From Brachybacterium muris (lineage in GTDB: Bacteria; Actinomycetota; Actinomycetes; Actinomycetales; Dermabacteraceae): 64,000 nt of DNA. The position numbers and the translations under genes are program-made. The stretch spans positions 1,984,001-2,048,000 of the forward strand of contig NZ_JAFBCB010000001.1 of NCBI RefSeq assembly GCF_016907455.1, written 5' to 3'. Below are positions 40,151 through 49,665 of this stretch, piece by piece. Below the pieces are notes generated by a model. The model ran no database searches and had not been told where the DNA came from. It was given only the letters and a program-made list of their open reading frames with translations. How positions within the stretch are numbered: position 1 is the stretch's first letter; each line of letters opens with the position of its first letter.

Positions 40151-42214
40151 ATGCCCGAGCCCACCGCCCCCGGATCCCCCGCAACGCCCCCGCCCCCGGC
40201 ACTGGACGCCGGCATCGGACGCATCCCGATCATGTCCGTCCAGCCGGTCGTGGACTGCGGCCGCTTCCCCGCCTCCTGCGTGGAGGGCGAGACGGTGCCG
40301 GTGCGGGTCAACGCCTTCCGCGAGGGGCACGACGCGATGGGCGTGCAGGTGGTGCTCACCGCGCCCGACGGGACCGAGCACGTGCGTCGCCTCGCCAGCA
40401 CCAACCCCGGCCTGGACCTGTGGGAGACCACGGTACGGCCGGAGACCACCGGTCACTGGACCTTCCGGGTGGAGTCCTTCTCCTCCCCGTACGACACCTG
40501 GGCGCACACCGCGGAAGTGAAGATCCCCGCAGGGATGGACACCGAGCTGGTGATCGCCGAGGGCGTGCAGGTGCTGGAGCGGGCGCTGGCCGAGATCGAG
40601 GCCGGCCGCCGCCCCGAGGCCGACGGCCCACGACTGCGCGCCGCGATCAACAGCCTGCACGACACGTCCCTGTCGCCGTCGGGGCGGGTGGGGCCCGCCC
40701 TCGCCGCCGACCTGCGCGGGGTGATGCAGGAGCGGCCACTGCGCGAGGGCGTCACCACCGCCGGTCCCTTCGAACTGATCGTGCACCGCAAGCGTGCCCT
40801 GTTCGGCTCCTGGTACGAGTTCTTCCCGCGGTCCGAGGGTGCGCGCTTCGATCCCGAGCACGGCGGCTGGACCTCCGGCACGCTGGCCACCGCCACCGGG
40901 TCGCTGGACCGCATCGCCGCGATGGGCTTCGACGTCGCCTACCTCACGCCCATCCACCCCATCGGCACCACCTTCCGCAAGGGCCGCAACAACACCCTGG
41001 ACCCCCGCGAGGGCGACCCGGGCTCCCCCTACGCCATCGGTGCACCCGAGGGCGGCCACGACGCGATCCATCCCGACCTCGGCACCATGGATGACTTCGA
41101 CGCCTTCGTGACCCGCGCCAAGGAGCTGGGGCTCGAGGTGGCGATGGACATCGCCCTGCAGTGCTCCCCGGACCACCCCTGGGTCACCGAGCACCCCGAA
41201 TGGTTCGTGATCCGGCCCGACGGCACCATCGCCTACGCCGAGAACCCCCCGAAGAAGTACCAGGACATCTACCCCCTCAGCTTCGACACCGACTACGACG
41301 GGCTGTACGCGGCGATCCGCGACATGCTCGAGCTGTGGGTGGAGCACGGAGTGACCCTGTTCCGCGTAGACAACCCTCACACCAAGCCCGTGCGCTTCTG
41401 GGAGGACCTGCTGGCGGAGTTCGACCGGAAGCACCCCGAGGTGATCTTCCTGGCCGAGGCGTTCACCCGGCCCACCATGATGCACACCCTGGGCAAGGTC
41501 GGCTTCCATCAGTCCTACACCTACTTCACCTGGCGCCACACCCCCCAGGAGCTGCGGGAGTACCTCGAGGAGCTCGCGGCCTCGGCGCACTACATGCGGC
41601 CCAGCTTCTGGCCCACCACCCACGACATCCTCACCCCGTTCATGAGCGAAGGGGGCCGCAGCGCCTTCGTGCTGCGGGCGATCCTGGCGGCCACCCTGGT
41701 GCCCACCTGGGGCATCTACACCGGCTACGAGCTGGTGGAGGACGTGCCCCGCCCCGGTGCGCAGGAGCAGATCGACAACGAGAAGTACGAGTACAAGCCT
41801 CGTGACTTCGCCGGAGCGCTCACCCGGGGCGAGAGCCTGGAGCCGCTGCTGACGGACCTGAACCGGATCCGCCGTGAGCACCCGGCCCTGCAGTCCCTGA
41901 CCACGATCCGCTTCCACGAGGCCGACGACCCGCAGGTGCTGGTGTTCTCCAAGCACCTCGATGCGGAGGCCACCGGCACCGGCGTGTCGGACACGGTGCT
42001 GGTGGTGTCGCTGACAGAGCACGACCGCGACGCCTGGACCACCCTCCACCTGGACCTCGCAGCGCTCGGCGTCGGCGATCAGTTCGAGGTGGAGGACCTG
42101 CTCACCGGTGAGCGATTCAGCTGGAACCACAACCCGTATGTGATCCTGAGCGCCGCCGACAGGCCCGCCCACGTGCTGCGCGTCATCCATCCCGAGGAGG
42201 AACGACATGCCTGA
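40151..42214 (+). CDS. glgE: Alpha-1,4-glucan:maltose-1-phosphate maltosyltransferase
   Basis: The 687-residue GH13_3 enzyme moves maltosyl units from maltose-1-phosphate onto alpha-glucan. It has the N-terminal beta domain, the barrel with FPRSEG and HPIGTTFRKG blocks, nucleophile D407 (RVDNPHTKP), acid E436 (LAEAFT) and the late motif YTGYELVEDVPRPG. These match the GlgE family rather than amylases. The ATG at 40151 has AGGAG just upstream. The usual partners treS and pep2 (mak) are not in this window, so the source of maltose-1-phosphate lies elsewhere. glgB overlaps its end by 8 bp. Confidence 0.94.
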   Translation: MPEPTAPGSPATPPPPALDAGIGRIPIMSVQPVVDCGRFPASCVEGETVPVRVNAFREGHDAMGVQVVLTAPDGTEHVRRLASTNPGLDLWETTVRPETTGHWTFRVESFSSPYDTWAHTAEVKIPAGMDTELVIAEGVQVLERALAEIEAGRRPEADGPRLRAAINSLHDTSLSPSGRVGPALAADLRGVMQERPLREGVTTAGPFELIVHRKRALFGSWYEFFPRSEGARFDPEHGGWTSGTLATATGSLDRIAAMGFDVAYLTPIHPIGTTFRKGRNNTLDPREGDPGSPYAIGAPEGGHDAIHPDLGTMDDFDAFVTRAKELGLEVAMDIALQCSPDHPWVTEHPEWFVIRPDGTIAYAENPPKKYQDIYPLSFDTDYDGLYAAIRDMLELWVEHGVTLFRVDNPHTKPVRFWEDLLAEFDRKHPEVIFLAEAFTRPTMMHTLGKVGFHQSYTYFTWRHTPQELREYLEELAASAHYMRPSFWPTTHDILTPFMSEGGRSAFVLRAILAATLVPTWGIYTGYELVEDVPRPGAQEQIDNEKYEYKPRDFAGALTRGESLEPLLTDLNRIRREHPALQSLTTIRFHEADDPQVLVFSKHLDAEATGTGVSDTVLVVSLTEHDRDAWTTLHLDLAALGVGDQFEVEDLLTGERFSWNHNPYVILSAADRPAHVLRVIHPEEERHA

Positions 42215-44585
42215 GAGCCCCGACCCCACCACCCCGCGCCGCTCCCAGCGCTCCGGCGCCACCGGCAGAGAACCGGGAACGCGCTCGCAGCGCCAGGCCC
42301 CGGCCACGTCGCCGGCCTCCTCCGCACCCGCGGCACCGGCAGCCCCCGTCGCGCCCGAAGCTCCGTCGGCCCCCACGGCCGATCATCCCGCCGGCGGGAT
42401 CAGCGGACCGCGCGTGATGCCGCTGGGTGAGCACGAGCTGGGCTCGGCCGCCACCGGCAGCTACCACGACCCCCACTCCGTGCTCGGTGCCCACCAGTAC
42501 GACGGCGGCGTCACCGTGCGCACCCTGAAGCCCTTCGCCCACGCGGTCGAGGTGCTCACCGCCGACGGCACCGCCCATCCCATGCAGCACGAGTACGACG
42601 GCGTGTGGGTCGCCGCGATCGATGCCGCCGCCCTGTCCTCCTACCAGGTGCGCGTCACCTGGCAGGAAGGCGAGGCGCCCGTGGTGATGGAGGAGCCGTA
42701 CCGCTTCTGGCCCACCCTGGGTGACCTGGACCTGCACCTGATCCGCGAGGGTCGCCACGAGGAGCTGTGGCGGGCGCTCGGCGCCCACGTGCGCACCGTC
42801 GACGGGGTGGACGGCACCAGCTTCGCGGTGTGGGCCCCCTCCGCCCGCGCCATCCAGGTGGTGGGCTCCTTCAACGGCTGGGACGGCCGCAGCCACTCCC
42901 TGCGCTCCCTGGGCGGCTCCGGCGTGTGGGAGCTGTTCGTTCCCGGCATCGGCGACGGCGAGGTGTACAAGTTCCGCGTGCTCGGGGCCGACGGCACCTG
43001 GCGGGACAAGGCCGACCCCATGGCGCGCCTGGCCGAGGTGCCGCCCGCCACCGGCTCCGTGGTCACCACCAGCGATTACGAGTGGAAGGACGACGCCTGG
43101 CTGGCCGCCCGCGCCGAGTCCGACGCCCTGGCCTCCCGGATGTCGATCTACGAGGTGCACCTGGCAAGCTGGCGGCCGGGACTGGGCTACGAGGAGCTGG
43201 CCACCGAGCTGGTGCAGTACGTGACCGACATGGGCTTCACCCACGTGGAGTTCATGCCCCTGGCGGAGCACCCCTTCGGCGGCTCCTGGGGCTACCAGGT
43301 GACCGGCTACTACGCCCCCACCTCGCGCCTGGGTTCCCCCGACGAGCTGCGCCACCTGATCGACACCCTGCATGCCGCCGGCATCGGCGTGATCATGGAC
43401 TGGGTGCCCGCGCACTTCCCGAAGGACGAGTGGGCCCTGGCCCGCTTCGACGGCACCGCGCTGTACGAGCACGCGGATCCCCGCAAGGGCGAGCACCCCG
43501 ACTGGGGCACCTACATCTTCGACCTGGGCCGCAAGGAAGTGCGCAACTTCCTGGTCGCCAACGCCTGCTACTGGCTCGAGGAGTTCCACGTCGACGGTCT
43601 GCGCGTGGACGCCGTGGCCTCGATGCTGTACCTGGACTACTCCCGTAAGGAGGGCGAGTGGATCCCCAACCGCCACGGCGGCCGGGAGAACCTCGAGGCG
43701 ATCGACTTCCTGCAGGAGGCCAACGCCACCGCCTACAAGCGCGCCCCCGGCATCGTGATGATCGCCGAGGAGTCCACCTCGTTCCCGGGCGTCACCCGCC
43801 CCACCGACGTGGGCGGGCTGGGCTTCGGCTTCAAGTGGAACATGGGCTGGATGCACGACTCGCTGGTGTACCTGGGCGAGGACCCGATCAACCGCCAGTA
43901 CCACCACAGCGAGCTCACCTTCTCGATGGTGTACCAGTACTCCGAGAACTTCGTGCTGCCCATCAGCCATGACGAGGTGGTCCACGGGAAGGGATCGCTG
44001 CTGCGCAAGGCCCCCGGGGACGACTGGCAGCAGGCCGCGTCGCTGCGGACCTTCCTCACCTACCAGTGGACCCACCCGGGCAAGCAGCTTCTGTTCATGG
44101 GCTCCGAGTTCGGTCAGGGCACCGAGTGGTCCGAGCAGGCCGGTCTGCCGTGGTGGCTGCTGGAGTACCCGCTTCACCGCGGCACCCAGCAGCTGGTCAA
44201 GGACCTCAACTCCCTCCAGGCCGAGTTCGACTCCCTGTACCAGCTGGACCAGGACCCGCAGGGCTTCGAGTGGCTGATCGGGGACGACGCCGGACACAAC
44301 ACGATCGCGTTCGTGCGACGCAACCGCGAGGGCGACCCGGTGGTGGTGGTGCTGAACTTCTCCACCCAGCCCTGGAACGAGTACCGCGTGCCCATGCCCG
44401 AGGGTGGCACGTGGCTGGAGCTGCTGAACTCCGACTCCCCCGTGTATGGCGGTAGCGGTGTGGGCAACCTCGGCAAGGTGCATGTGGAGCAGGTCCCGAT
44501 GCATGGCCGCGAGCACTCGGTGCGCCTGGCGGTCCCGCCGCTAGGTGCGGTGATCCTCGCCCCGGAGCGCCTGCGCCAGGGCTGA
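42207..44585 (+). CDS. glgB: 1,4-alpha-glucan branching enzyme GlgB
   Basis: The 792-residue enzyme forms alpha-1,6 branches in glucan made by GlgE. After an Ala/Pro/Ser-rich disordered extension of about 65 residues come two CBM48-like N-terminal domains (N1 and N2), the GH13 barrel and the C-terminal beta domain. The nucleophile is D468 (GLRVDAVASM) and the acid is E521 (MIAEEST); HDEVVHGKGS is diagnostic. The ATG lies within the last codons of glgE, so translation is coupled. A strong terminator follows at 44628. Confidence 0.95.
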   Translation: MPESPDPTTPRRSQRSGATGREPGTRSQRQAPATSPASSAPAAPAAPVAPEAPSAPTADHPAGGISGPRVMPLGEHELGSAATGSYHDPHSVLGAHQYDGGVTVRTLKPFAHAVEVLTADGTAHPMQHEYDGVWVAAIDAAALSSYQVRVTWQEGEAPVVMEEPYRFWPTLGDLDLHLIREGRHEELWRALGAHVRTVDGVDGTSFAVWAPSARAIQVVGSFNGWDGRSHSLRSLGGSGVWELFVPGIGDGEVYKFRVLGADGTWRDKADPMARLAEVPPATGSVVTTSDYEWKDDAWLAARAESDALASRMSIYEVHLASWRPGLGYEELATELVQYVTDMGFTHVEFMPLAEHPFGGSWGYQVTGYYAPTSRLGSPDELRHLIDTLHAAGIGVIMDWVPAHFPKDEWALARFDGTALYEHADPRKGEHPDWGTYIFDLGRKEVRNFLVANACYWLEEFHVDGLRVDAVASMLYLDYSRKEGEWIPNRHGGRENLEAIDFLQEANATAYKRAPGIVMIAEESTSFPGVTRPTDVGGLGFGFKWNMGWMHDSLVYLGEDPINRQYHHSELTFSMVYQYSENFVLPISHDEVVHGKGSLLRKAPGDDWQQAASLRTFLTYQWTHPGKQLLFMGSEFGQGTEWSEQAGLPWWLLEYPLHRGTQQLVKDLNSLQAEFDSLYQLDQDPQGFEWLIGDDAGHNTIAFVRRNREGDPVVVVLNFSTQPWNEYRVPMPEGGTWLELLNSDSPVYGGSGVGNLGKVHVEQVPMHGREHSVRLAVPPLGAVILAPERLRQG

Positions 44586-44627
44586 TCCCCTGCCCTGCTC
44601 GCGGCTGAGCGACGACCGGCCGGACGT

Positions 44628-44667
44628 AGAACTGCCCGGGTCCCCCTCGTGGGGCCCGGGCAGTTCT
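44628..44667 (+). terminator. Terminator of the glgX-glgE-glgB operon
   Basis: A 13-bp perfect stem (AGAACTGCCCGGG/CCCGGGCAGTTCT) extends inward by CCC/GGG pairs around a short loop. It lies 43 bp past glgB and is followed by a few T's. Confidence 0.8.
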
Positions 44668-44732
44668 GTGTCGGTCGTGCAGCCCTGTGTGGTCGTGCAG
44701 TCCTGTGTCGGTCGGGCAGCTCTGTCGCGGTC
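44664..44732. repeat. Imperfect 18-19-bp tandem repeats (3.5 units) after the glgB terminator
   Basis: Units start near 44664, 44683, 44701 and 44720 and read approximately nnCTGTGTCGGTCGTGCAG with one to three differences each. The first unit begins in the right arm of the terminator and the last meets the end of the convergent thioredoxin gene. No CRISPR-like spacers are present. Confidence 0.6.
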
Positions 44733-44735
44733 TCG

Positions 44736-45647
44736 TCAGAACAGGAGGTTCGCCAGGCGCTTGCGGGCCGGCGGCACACGCGGGTCGTCGGGGCCGGCGA
44801 TCTCGAACAGCTCCAGCAGGCGCTCCCTCACCGCGTCCTTGGTGTCCTGGTCGGCGCCGGGCAGCAGGTCCAGCAGGCGACCGAAGGCATCGTCCACATG
44901 CCCGCCCAGCATGTCCACGTCGGCGGCGAGCAGCTGGGCCTCCAGGTCGCGAGGGCCGTTGGCAGCGTTGGTGCGCACCGTGTCCAGGTCAGCGCCCTGC
45001 GTGCGGCGCATCAGACGCACGGTGGAGAGGCCGGCCTTCGCCTCGGCATCTGCCGGGGTCTGCAGGAGCTGCTTCTCGAACGCGGCCACGGCAGCGTCGA
45101 GGTCACCGGAGTCGATCGCCTCGTAGGCCTCGGCCACCAGCGGCGGCAGCGGCTCCTCCACCGGCTGCTCGGCGCTCTCCTCGCCCTCGGCGCCGGCGGG
45201 GACATCAATGCCCTGCTGGCGCGCCAGCTCGATCACCTGGGTGACAAGACCGTCCAGCTCCGAGGTGGGCAGCACCGACTCGACGATCGGCTGGACCTGA
45301 CCCAGCAGGAGCAGCATCAGGGTGGGCAGCTGCTGCACGCGCAGTGCACCGGCCACGCGCGGCTGGGTGTCGGCATCCACCGTGGCCAGGCGCACCGCAC
45401 CGCCCTTCGCGTCCACCGCGCGGCGCAGCCCCTCGAGGTACTCGTCGCCCTGCGGCACCCGCGAGCTGGTGACCAGCAGCAGGGTGGGGATGGTCTGGGA
45501 ATCGGCCACCAGCTGCTCGAGGCCCTGCTCGGTGACGGCCACCTCATGGGTGCCGGGAGTGCCGCTGCCGGTGCCGGCCCCCTCGCCGGCGGCTCCGGCC
45601 GGCTTCTTCAGCGAGGCGAGATCGATGATGCCGTACGGATCGGTCAC
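44736..45647 (-). CDS. Thioredoxin-like/TPR protein, CnoX (YbbN) type, without CXXC
   Basis: The 303-residue protein has a thioredoxin-like domain (about 45-160; TPTLLLVTSSRV replaces the redox loop, so there is no CXXC) and a C-terminal TPR-like helical domain (about 175-300) with repeated Ala/Leu-rich helices. In E. coli the related CnoX holds unfolding proteins for chaperones under oxidative stress. The GTG at 45647 has AAGGAG eight bases upstream and fits better than an ATG at 45677. It is convergent with glgB. Confidence 0.75.
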   Translation of the reverse strand: MTDPYGIIDLASLKKPAGAAGEGAGTGSGTPGTHEVAVTEQGLEQLVADSQTIPTLLLVTSSRVPQGDEYLEGLRRAVDAKGGAVRLATVDADTQPRVAGALRVQQLPTLMLLLLGQVQPIVESVLPTSELDGLVTQVIELARQQGIDVPAGAEGEESAEQPVEEPLPPLVAEAYEAIDSGDLDAAVAAFEKQLLQTPADAEAKAGLSTVRLMRRTQGADLDTVRTNAANGPRDLEAQLLAADVDMLGGHVDDAFGRLLDLLPGADQDTKDAVRERLLELFEIAGPDDPRVPPARKRLANLLF

Positions 45648-45693
45648 AGATGTGCTCCTTCGATGATCGGTGTCCACACCAGTCTACGGAGTA

Positions 45694-45723
45694 CGGCGCA
45701 CGGCAGTTCTCAACCGTGCGCCG
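45694..45723 (-). terminator. Terminator after the lipoprotein/membrane-protein pair
   Basis: A perfect 10-bp stem (CGGCGCACGG/CCGTGCGCCG) with a 10-nt loop starts 26 bp past the lipoprotein stop at 45749. Confidence 0.65.
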
Positions 45724-45748
45724 GCGCCGTTCGAAGATCCGGACCGGC

Positions 45749-46816
45749 TCAGGTACCGCTGGCCCCGAGGGCGGTCTGGGTGCCGCCGATGGGCTGGATC
45801 TGGGTGCCGGCATCTGCCGGTGGGACGTACATGGCCACGGTGGTGCCGTAGGTGCGCACGTAGGTGTCGGTGAAGTCCTTCTTCCCGATCAGCTTGGTGT
45901 ACTTGTTGTCCTCGGCGTAGCTCATGGTGGCGCCGTCCTTGACGTCCACCGTGCGGGTGGACATCAGGGTGCCCATCACGATGGCGCCGCCGTCGTCGGT
46001 GCGCAGTCCCGCGAACTCGCCCTCCTTGACGGTGTACACCTCCTTGATGGTGGCGGCCTCGTCCCGCTCCACCCCGGCGTTCAACTCGGCGCGCTCGGCC
46101 TGGATGCGCTCGTGGGTGACGGTCTGGAAGGGGTTGGGGGCCAGCTTGTCCTCCGGGTCCGCCCCGTCGCCGTCGCTGAGCACCTTCGCGTACAGGGCCA
46201 GTGCCTCGGCCGGGGTCATCAGCAGGCCGGCCTCATCGATCGCGACGGGCTCGGAGCCCACCCGCTGATCGGGGACCATCGGCATCTCGATGCCCACGGC
46301 CTGCTGTGCCCAGCCCCAGGTGGTGTACGGGGAGCGGGCATCGTTCTGCTGCAGCACCATGAAGTAGGGAACGCCCTCGGCCACGGAATCCGAGACCAGT
46401 GCGATCGCCACCCGCGGGAACGCATCGCCCACCGAGGTCATCGGCACGATCAGCTCGTTGCCGGGCCGCTTGAGGTCCTCGGCCCACTCCTCGGCCTTGG
46501 CGATCATGCCGTAGGCAGCGGTGCGGAACTCCGCGGCGGAACCGGTGACGCGAGGCGCCAGCAGGGCCGCGTCGCGAGCCTCGTCGGCCGCCATCACGGC
46601 GTCGTGGATCTCGGTCACGAAGGTCTCGAACTGGCCCTCCCCGGTGACGGGGGTGGGCTCGGCCAGCGTCGGCCCGCTGGGCGGCGCGGCGGGCGGCTCG
46701 GGCTCGGAGGCGCAACCGGCCAGCACCGCGCCTGCCAGCAGGGTGCCGGTGCCCATCAGCAGGCGACGACGACCCATCAGGGGGGTCGCAGGATTCCAGG
46801 GGGTCGTGGGGGTCAT
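45749..46816 (-). CDS. Putative lipoprotein, unknown function
   Basis: The 355-residue product has an RRRLL twin-arginine-like start and the lipobox VLAGC (Cys35 lipidated), with a Pro-rich stretch after it. The mature part is one large alpha/beta domain with IHDAVMAADEARDAALL near the start and TYVRTYGTTVAMYVP at the end. Its ATG overlaps the stop of the membrane protein gene (46813-46816), so they probably act together at the cell envelope. I recognise no named family with confidence. Confidence 0.65.
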   Translation of the reverse strand: MTPTTPWNPATPLMGRRRLLMGTGTLLAGAVLAGCASEPEPPAAPPSGPTLAEPTPVTGEGQFETFVTEIHDAVMAADEARDAALLAPRVTGSAAEFRTAAYGMIAKAEEWAEDLKRPGNELIVPMTSVGDAFPRVAIALVSDSVAEGVPYFMVLQQNDARSPYTTWGWAQQAVGIEMPMVPDQRVGSEPVAIDEAGLLMTPAEALALYAKVLSDGDGADPEDKLAPNPFQTVTHERIQAERAELNAGVERDEAATIKEVYTVKEGEFAGLRTDDGGAIVMGTLMSTRTVDVKDGATMSYAEDNKYTKLIGKKDFTDTYVRTYGTTVAMYVPPADAGTQIQPIGGTQTALGASGT

Positions 46817-47511
46817 CGCAGCTCCTGCGTCGTGGGCTCGCCGTCAGCGGGGGCCTCGTCATCGATCGGATCATGCTCGTCGTCCCGGCGGCGTGAGCCG
46901 ACCGAGACCACCAGCAGCACCAGACCGATCACGGCCACGGCCGCACCGGCGGCGTAGGCGTAGGGCACCCATTCGTTCTTCACGTGCACCGGCCAGGTGA
47001 TGGAGATGCTCTGCGCACCGGGGGCGGTGCCGTCGGTGACGACCAGGATGGCGCGGTACATCTGCTCGTTCTCGCCGTGCTCACCGGCGGCGAACTGCGC
47101 GACGTCGATGGTGGCGGGGCTGGGGCTGGTGTCCACCGTGCGCCACAGATCGGACTGGGTGGGGGGGGGCAGTTCGGCCGGTCCATCGGGGTTGACCTGC
47201 TCGGTGGTGATCGTCGACCAGTCGGACAGGCCCGTCACCCGGGTGTAGCGGGCATCGCCCAGCCACGCCTCGATGTCGCCGTTGGGGGCAGTGATCAGGG
47301 AGACGTCGGAGGCACCGGTGATGGTGACCTCGCCCTCCTGCCCACCCACGTACAGCACTCCGGGATCGATCAGCACAGCGGGACCGGGATCGTCCAGTTC
47401 GACTGTGGCGGTGCGCTCGGTGGCGGGAGCCCAGACGGTCTCACCGAGCCTTCCGAGCACCAGGCCTGCGACGCCGAGCAGCACCAGCAGGACGGCGAGG
47501 ACGCGTTGCAC
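46813..47511 (-). CDS. Bitopic membrane protein, partner of the lipoprotein
   Basis: The 232-residue protein has an N-terminal hydrophobic helix (about 4-25), an extracellular beta-rich domain of about 160 residues and a second TM helix (about 185-207; VAVIGLVLLVVSVG), with an acidic cytosolic tail. I placed the start at the GTG at 47511 (VQRVLAVLLV), which has GGAG upstream; the open frame to 47616 adds a Cys-rich segment unlike a coding start. It is divergent from nucS. Function unknown. Confidence 0.6.
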   Translation of the reverse strand: MQRVLAVLLVLLGVAGLVLGRLGETVWAPATERTATVELDDPGPAVLIDPGVLYVGGQEGEVTITGASDVSLITAPNGDIEAWLGDARYTRVTGLSDWSTITTEQVNPDGPAELPPPTQSDLWRTVDTSPSPATIDVAQFAAGEHGENEQMYRAILVVTDGTAPGAQSISITWPVHVKNEWVPYAYAAGAAVAVIGLVLLVVSVGSRRRDDEHDPIDDEAPADGEPTTQELR

Positions 47512-47630
47512 GATGGTTCTCTCCTTGACGGCGTGCCGGGACCCTGCCCCGACGGGGGACCTCCCCACGATACGGTCGGCCCCCACCGGGGAACAGTGCG
47601 ACGTGAGCATCTGCACGCCTGGCCGTGCCG

Positions 47631-47636
47631 TACGCT
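47631..47636 (+). promoter_or_regulatory. Probable -10 box of a leaderless nucS promoter
   Basis: TACGCT ends 6 nt before the GTG at 47643. There is no ribosome site upstream. Confidence 0.5.
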
Positions 47637-47642
47637 GATCGG

Positions 47643-48350
47643 GTGCGTCTTGTCGTTGCCCGTTGCTCCGTCGACTACACCGGTCGACTCACCGCCCACC
47701 TGCCGCTGGCACCGCGCCTGCTGATCCTGAAGGCCGACGGCAGCGTGCTGATCCACTCCGACGGCGGCAGCTACAAGCCCCTGAACTGGATGAGCCCGCC
47801 CTGCACCCTGACCACCACCCGTCGCAGCGACGACGAGATCCAGGGCGATCCCGAGGGTGAGTGGATCGAGCAGTGGGACGTGGTGCACGACAAGTCCGGG
47901 GACCGGCTGCGGGTGCGCCTGCACGAGGTCTTCGAGGACTCCAGCCACGAGCTGGGCGTGGACCCGGGACTGGTCAAGGACGGCGTGGAGGCCCACCTGC
48001 AGGCCCTCCTGGCCGAGAACATCGGGACCCTGGGGCCGGGCTGGACCCTGGTGCGCCGCGAGTACGCCACCGCCATCGGGCCGGTGGACATCCTGGCCCG
48101 CGACCCGGAGGGCCGCGCGGTGGCCATCGAGATCAAGCGCCGCGGCGAGATCGACGGCGTGGAGCAGCTCACCCGCTATCTCGAACTGCTGAACCGCGAT
48201 CCCCTGCTGGCCCCCGTGCGCGGCATGTTCGCCGCCCAGGCCATCAAGCCCCAGGCCAAGGTCCTCGCCGGGGACCGCGGCATCGACTGCGTGACCCTGG
48301 ACTACGACGCCCTGCGCGGCATCGACGACGTGGAGTCGCGCCTCTTCTGA
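47643..48350 (+). CDS. nucS: Mismatch-specific endonuclease NucS (EndoMS)
   Basis: The 235-residue enzyme cuts both strands at mismatches and provides mismatch repair in actinobacteria that lack MutS/MutL. It starts [16 protein letters not shown], typical for the family, and the nuclease core has GPVDILARD and AIEIKRRG (the Asp, Glu and Lys of the PD-(D/E)xK site). The frame is open to an ATG at 47625, but the GTG at 47643 gives the standard N-terminus and fits the -10 box. nagA lies 26 bp downstream. Confidence 0.93.
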   Translation: MRLVVARCSVDYTGRLTAHLPLAPRLLILKADGSVLIHSDGGSYKPLNWMSPPCTLTTTRRSDDEIQGDPEGEWIEQWDVVHDKSGDRLRVRLHEVFEDSSHELGVDPGLVKDGVEAHLQALLAENIGTLGPGWTLVRREYATAIGPVDILARDPEGRAVAIEIKRRGEIDGVEQLTRYLELLNRDPLLAPVRGMFAAQAIKPQAKVLAGDRGIDCVTLDYDALRGIDDVESRLF

Positions 48351-48376
48351 CCGTTCCTCGCCACCACAGGAGAGAC

Positions 48377-49621
48377 ATGTCGCCCGCTGATCCCGCCTCC
48401 TCCCCCACATCCTCGACGCACCCCGACGTGCTCCGGGCAGACCTCGCCCTGCACGGCACCGCCGTGCTGGAGCGCGGCCTGGTTCCCGGTGCCGTGGTGC
48501 TGCTGGCGGGCGGTCACGTGCTGTGGTCCGGCTCCGCCGTGGATGCCCCCTCCTACGAGGCCGCCCGCACCATCGAGCACGACGGCCTGATCCTGCCGGG
48601 GCTGGTGGACATCCACTGCCACGGCGGGGGCGGTGCCTCCTTCCCCGATGCGGACGGACCCGAGCAGATGATGCAGGCCGTGCTCGAGCACCGCCGCCAC
48701 GGCACCACCTCGCTGGTGGCATCGCTGGTGACCGCCTCCCCCGAGACCCTTCGCGCCCGCGTCGCCGACCTGGCGCGCCTGGCGGCCGACGGGGAGATCG
48801 CGGCGATCCACCTGGAGGGCCCCTTCATCTCCGTGGCCCGCAAGGGGGCGCAGAACCCCGAGCACATCACCGGCGGTGATGCCGCGCTGGTGCGGGAGTT
48901 GGCCGGCGTCGCCGGCGGGGCGCTGGCCACCATGACCGTCGCACCGGAGGCGGAGGACGCCGATGCGGTGATCACCGCCCTCGCCGAATCCGGTGCTGTC
49001 CCCTCCCTGGGCCACACCGACTGCACCAGTGCTGAGATGTCCTGGGCCGTGCAGGCATCCCGGACCGCGCTGCGCCGGGCCCACGGTCGCTCATCGCTGC
49101 CCACGGCGACCCATCTGTTCAACGGGATGCGCCCGATTCACCACCGCGACCCCGGCCCGGCATTCGCCTGCCTGGACGCGGCCGCACGCGGGGAGATGGT
49201 GGTGGAGCTGGTGGCCGACGGCGCGCACCTGGACCACCGCACCGTTGCCCACGTGTTCGCGGTGGCCGCCGAAGACCACGTGATGTTGGTGACCGATGCC
49301 ATGGCCGCCGCCGGCATGGCCGACGGCCAGTACACCCTGGGTGCGCAGGAGGTCACCGTCGCCGGGGGTGTCGCCACCCTCACCCACGGCGGCTCGATCG
49401 CCGGGGGCACCGCCCACCTGCTGGACGTGCTGCGCCACACCGTGCAGGGATCCGGGGTAGACCTCGTGCGCGCCGTGCGCGCAGCCACGATCGTGCCTGC
49501 CACGGTGCTGGGCATGCAGGACACCATCGGCTCGCTCGAGGCCGGTCGCAGGGCGGACGTGCTGCTGGTGGATTCGCAGCTGCAGCCGGTGACGGTGCTG
49601 CGCGGCGGCGAGAGCGTCTGA
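48377..49621 (+). CDS. nagA: N-acetylglucosamine-6-phosphate deacetylase
   Basis: The 414-residue amidohydrolase removes acetate from GlcNAc-6-P so that glucosamine-6-P can enter glycolysis or wall synthesis. Metal and catalytic elements are present: DIHCHGGG, HLEGPFI, GHTDCTSAE, THLFNGMRP and the catalytic Asp in VTDAMAAAG. The ATG has AGGAGAG about 7 nt upstream and nucS lies 26 bp before it, so they may be co-transcribed. It converges with the DUF2550 gene; the 44-bp gap has only a weak 6-bp stem. Confidence 0.92.
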   Translation: MSPADPASSPTSSTHPDVLRADLALHGTAVLERGLVPGAVVLLAGGHVLWSGSAVDAPSYEAARTIEHDGLILPGLVDIHCHGGGGASFPDADGPEQMMQAVLEHRRHGTTSLVASLVTASPETLRARVADLARLAADGEIAAIHLEGPFISVARKGAQNPEHITGGDAALVRELAGVAGGALATMTVAPEAEDADAVITALAESGAVPSLGHTDCTSAEMSWAVQASRTALRRAHGRSSLPTATHLFNGMRPIHHRDPGPAFACLDAAARGEMVVELVADGAHLDHRTVAHVFAVAAEDHVMLVTDAMAAAGMADGQYTLGAQEVTVAGGVATLTHGGSIAGGTAHLLDVLRHTVQGSGVDLVRAVRAATIVPATVLGMQDTIGSLEAGRRADVLLVDSQLQPVTVLRGGESV

Positions 49622-49665
49622 GCGGCCAGGCCCGCCTGAGGGAACGGGCCGGTCGCCGTCCCAGG

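Noticed and set aside
44664-44732. CRISPR array
   Set aside because: The units are adjacent without spacers, too short and too few, and no cas genes are present.
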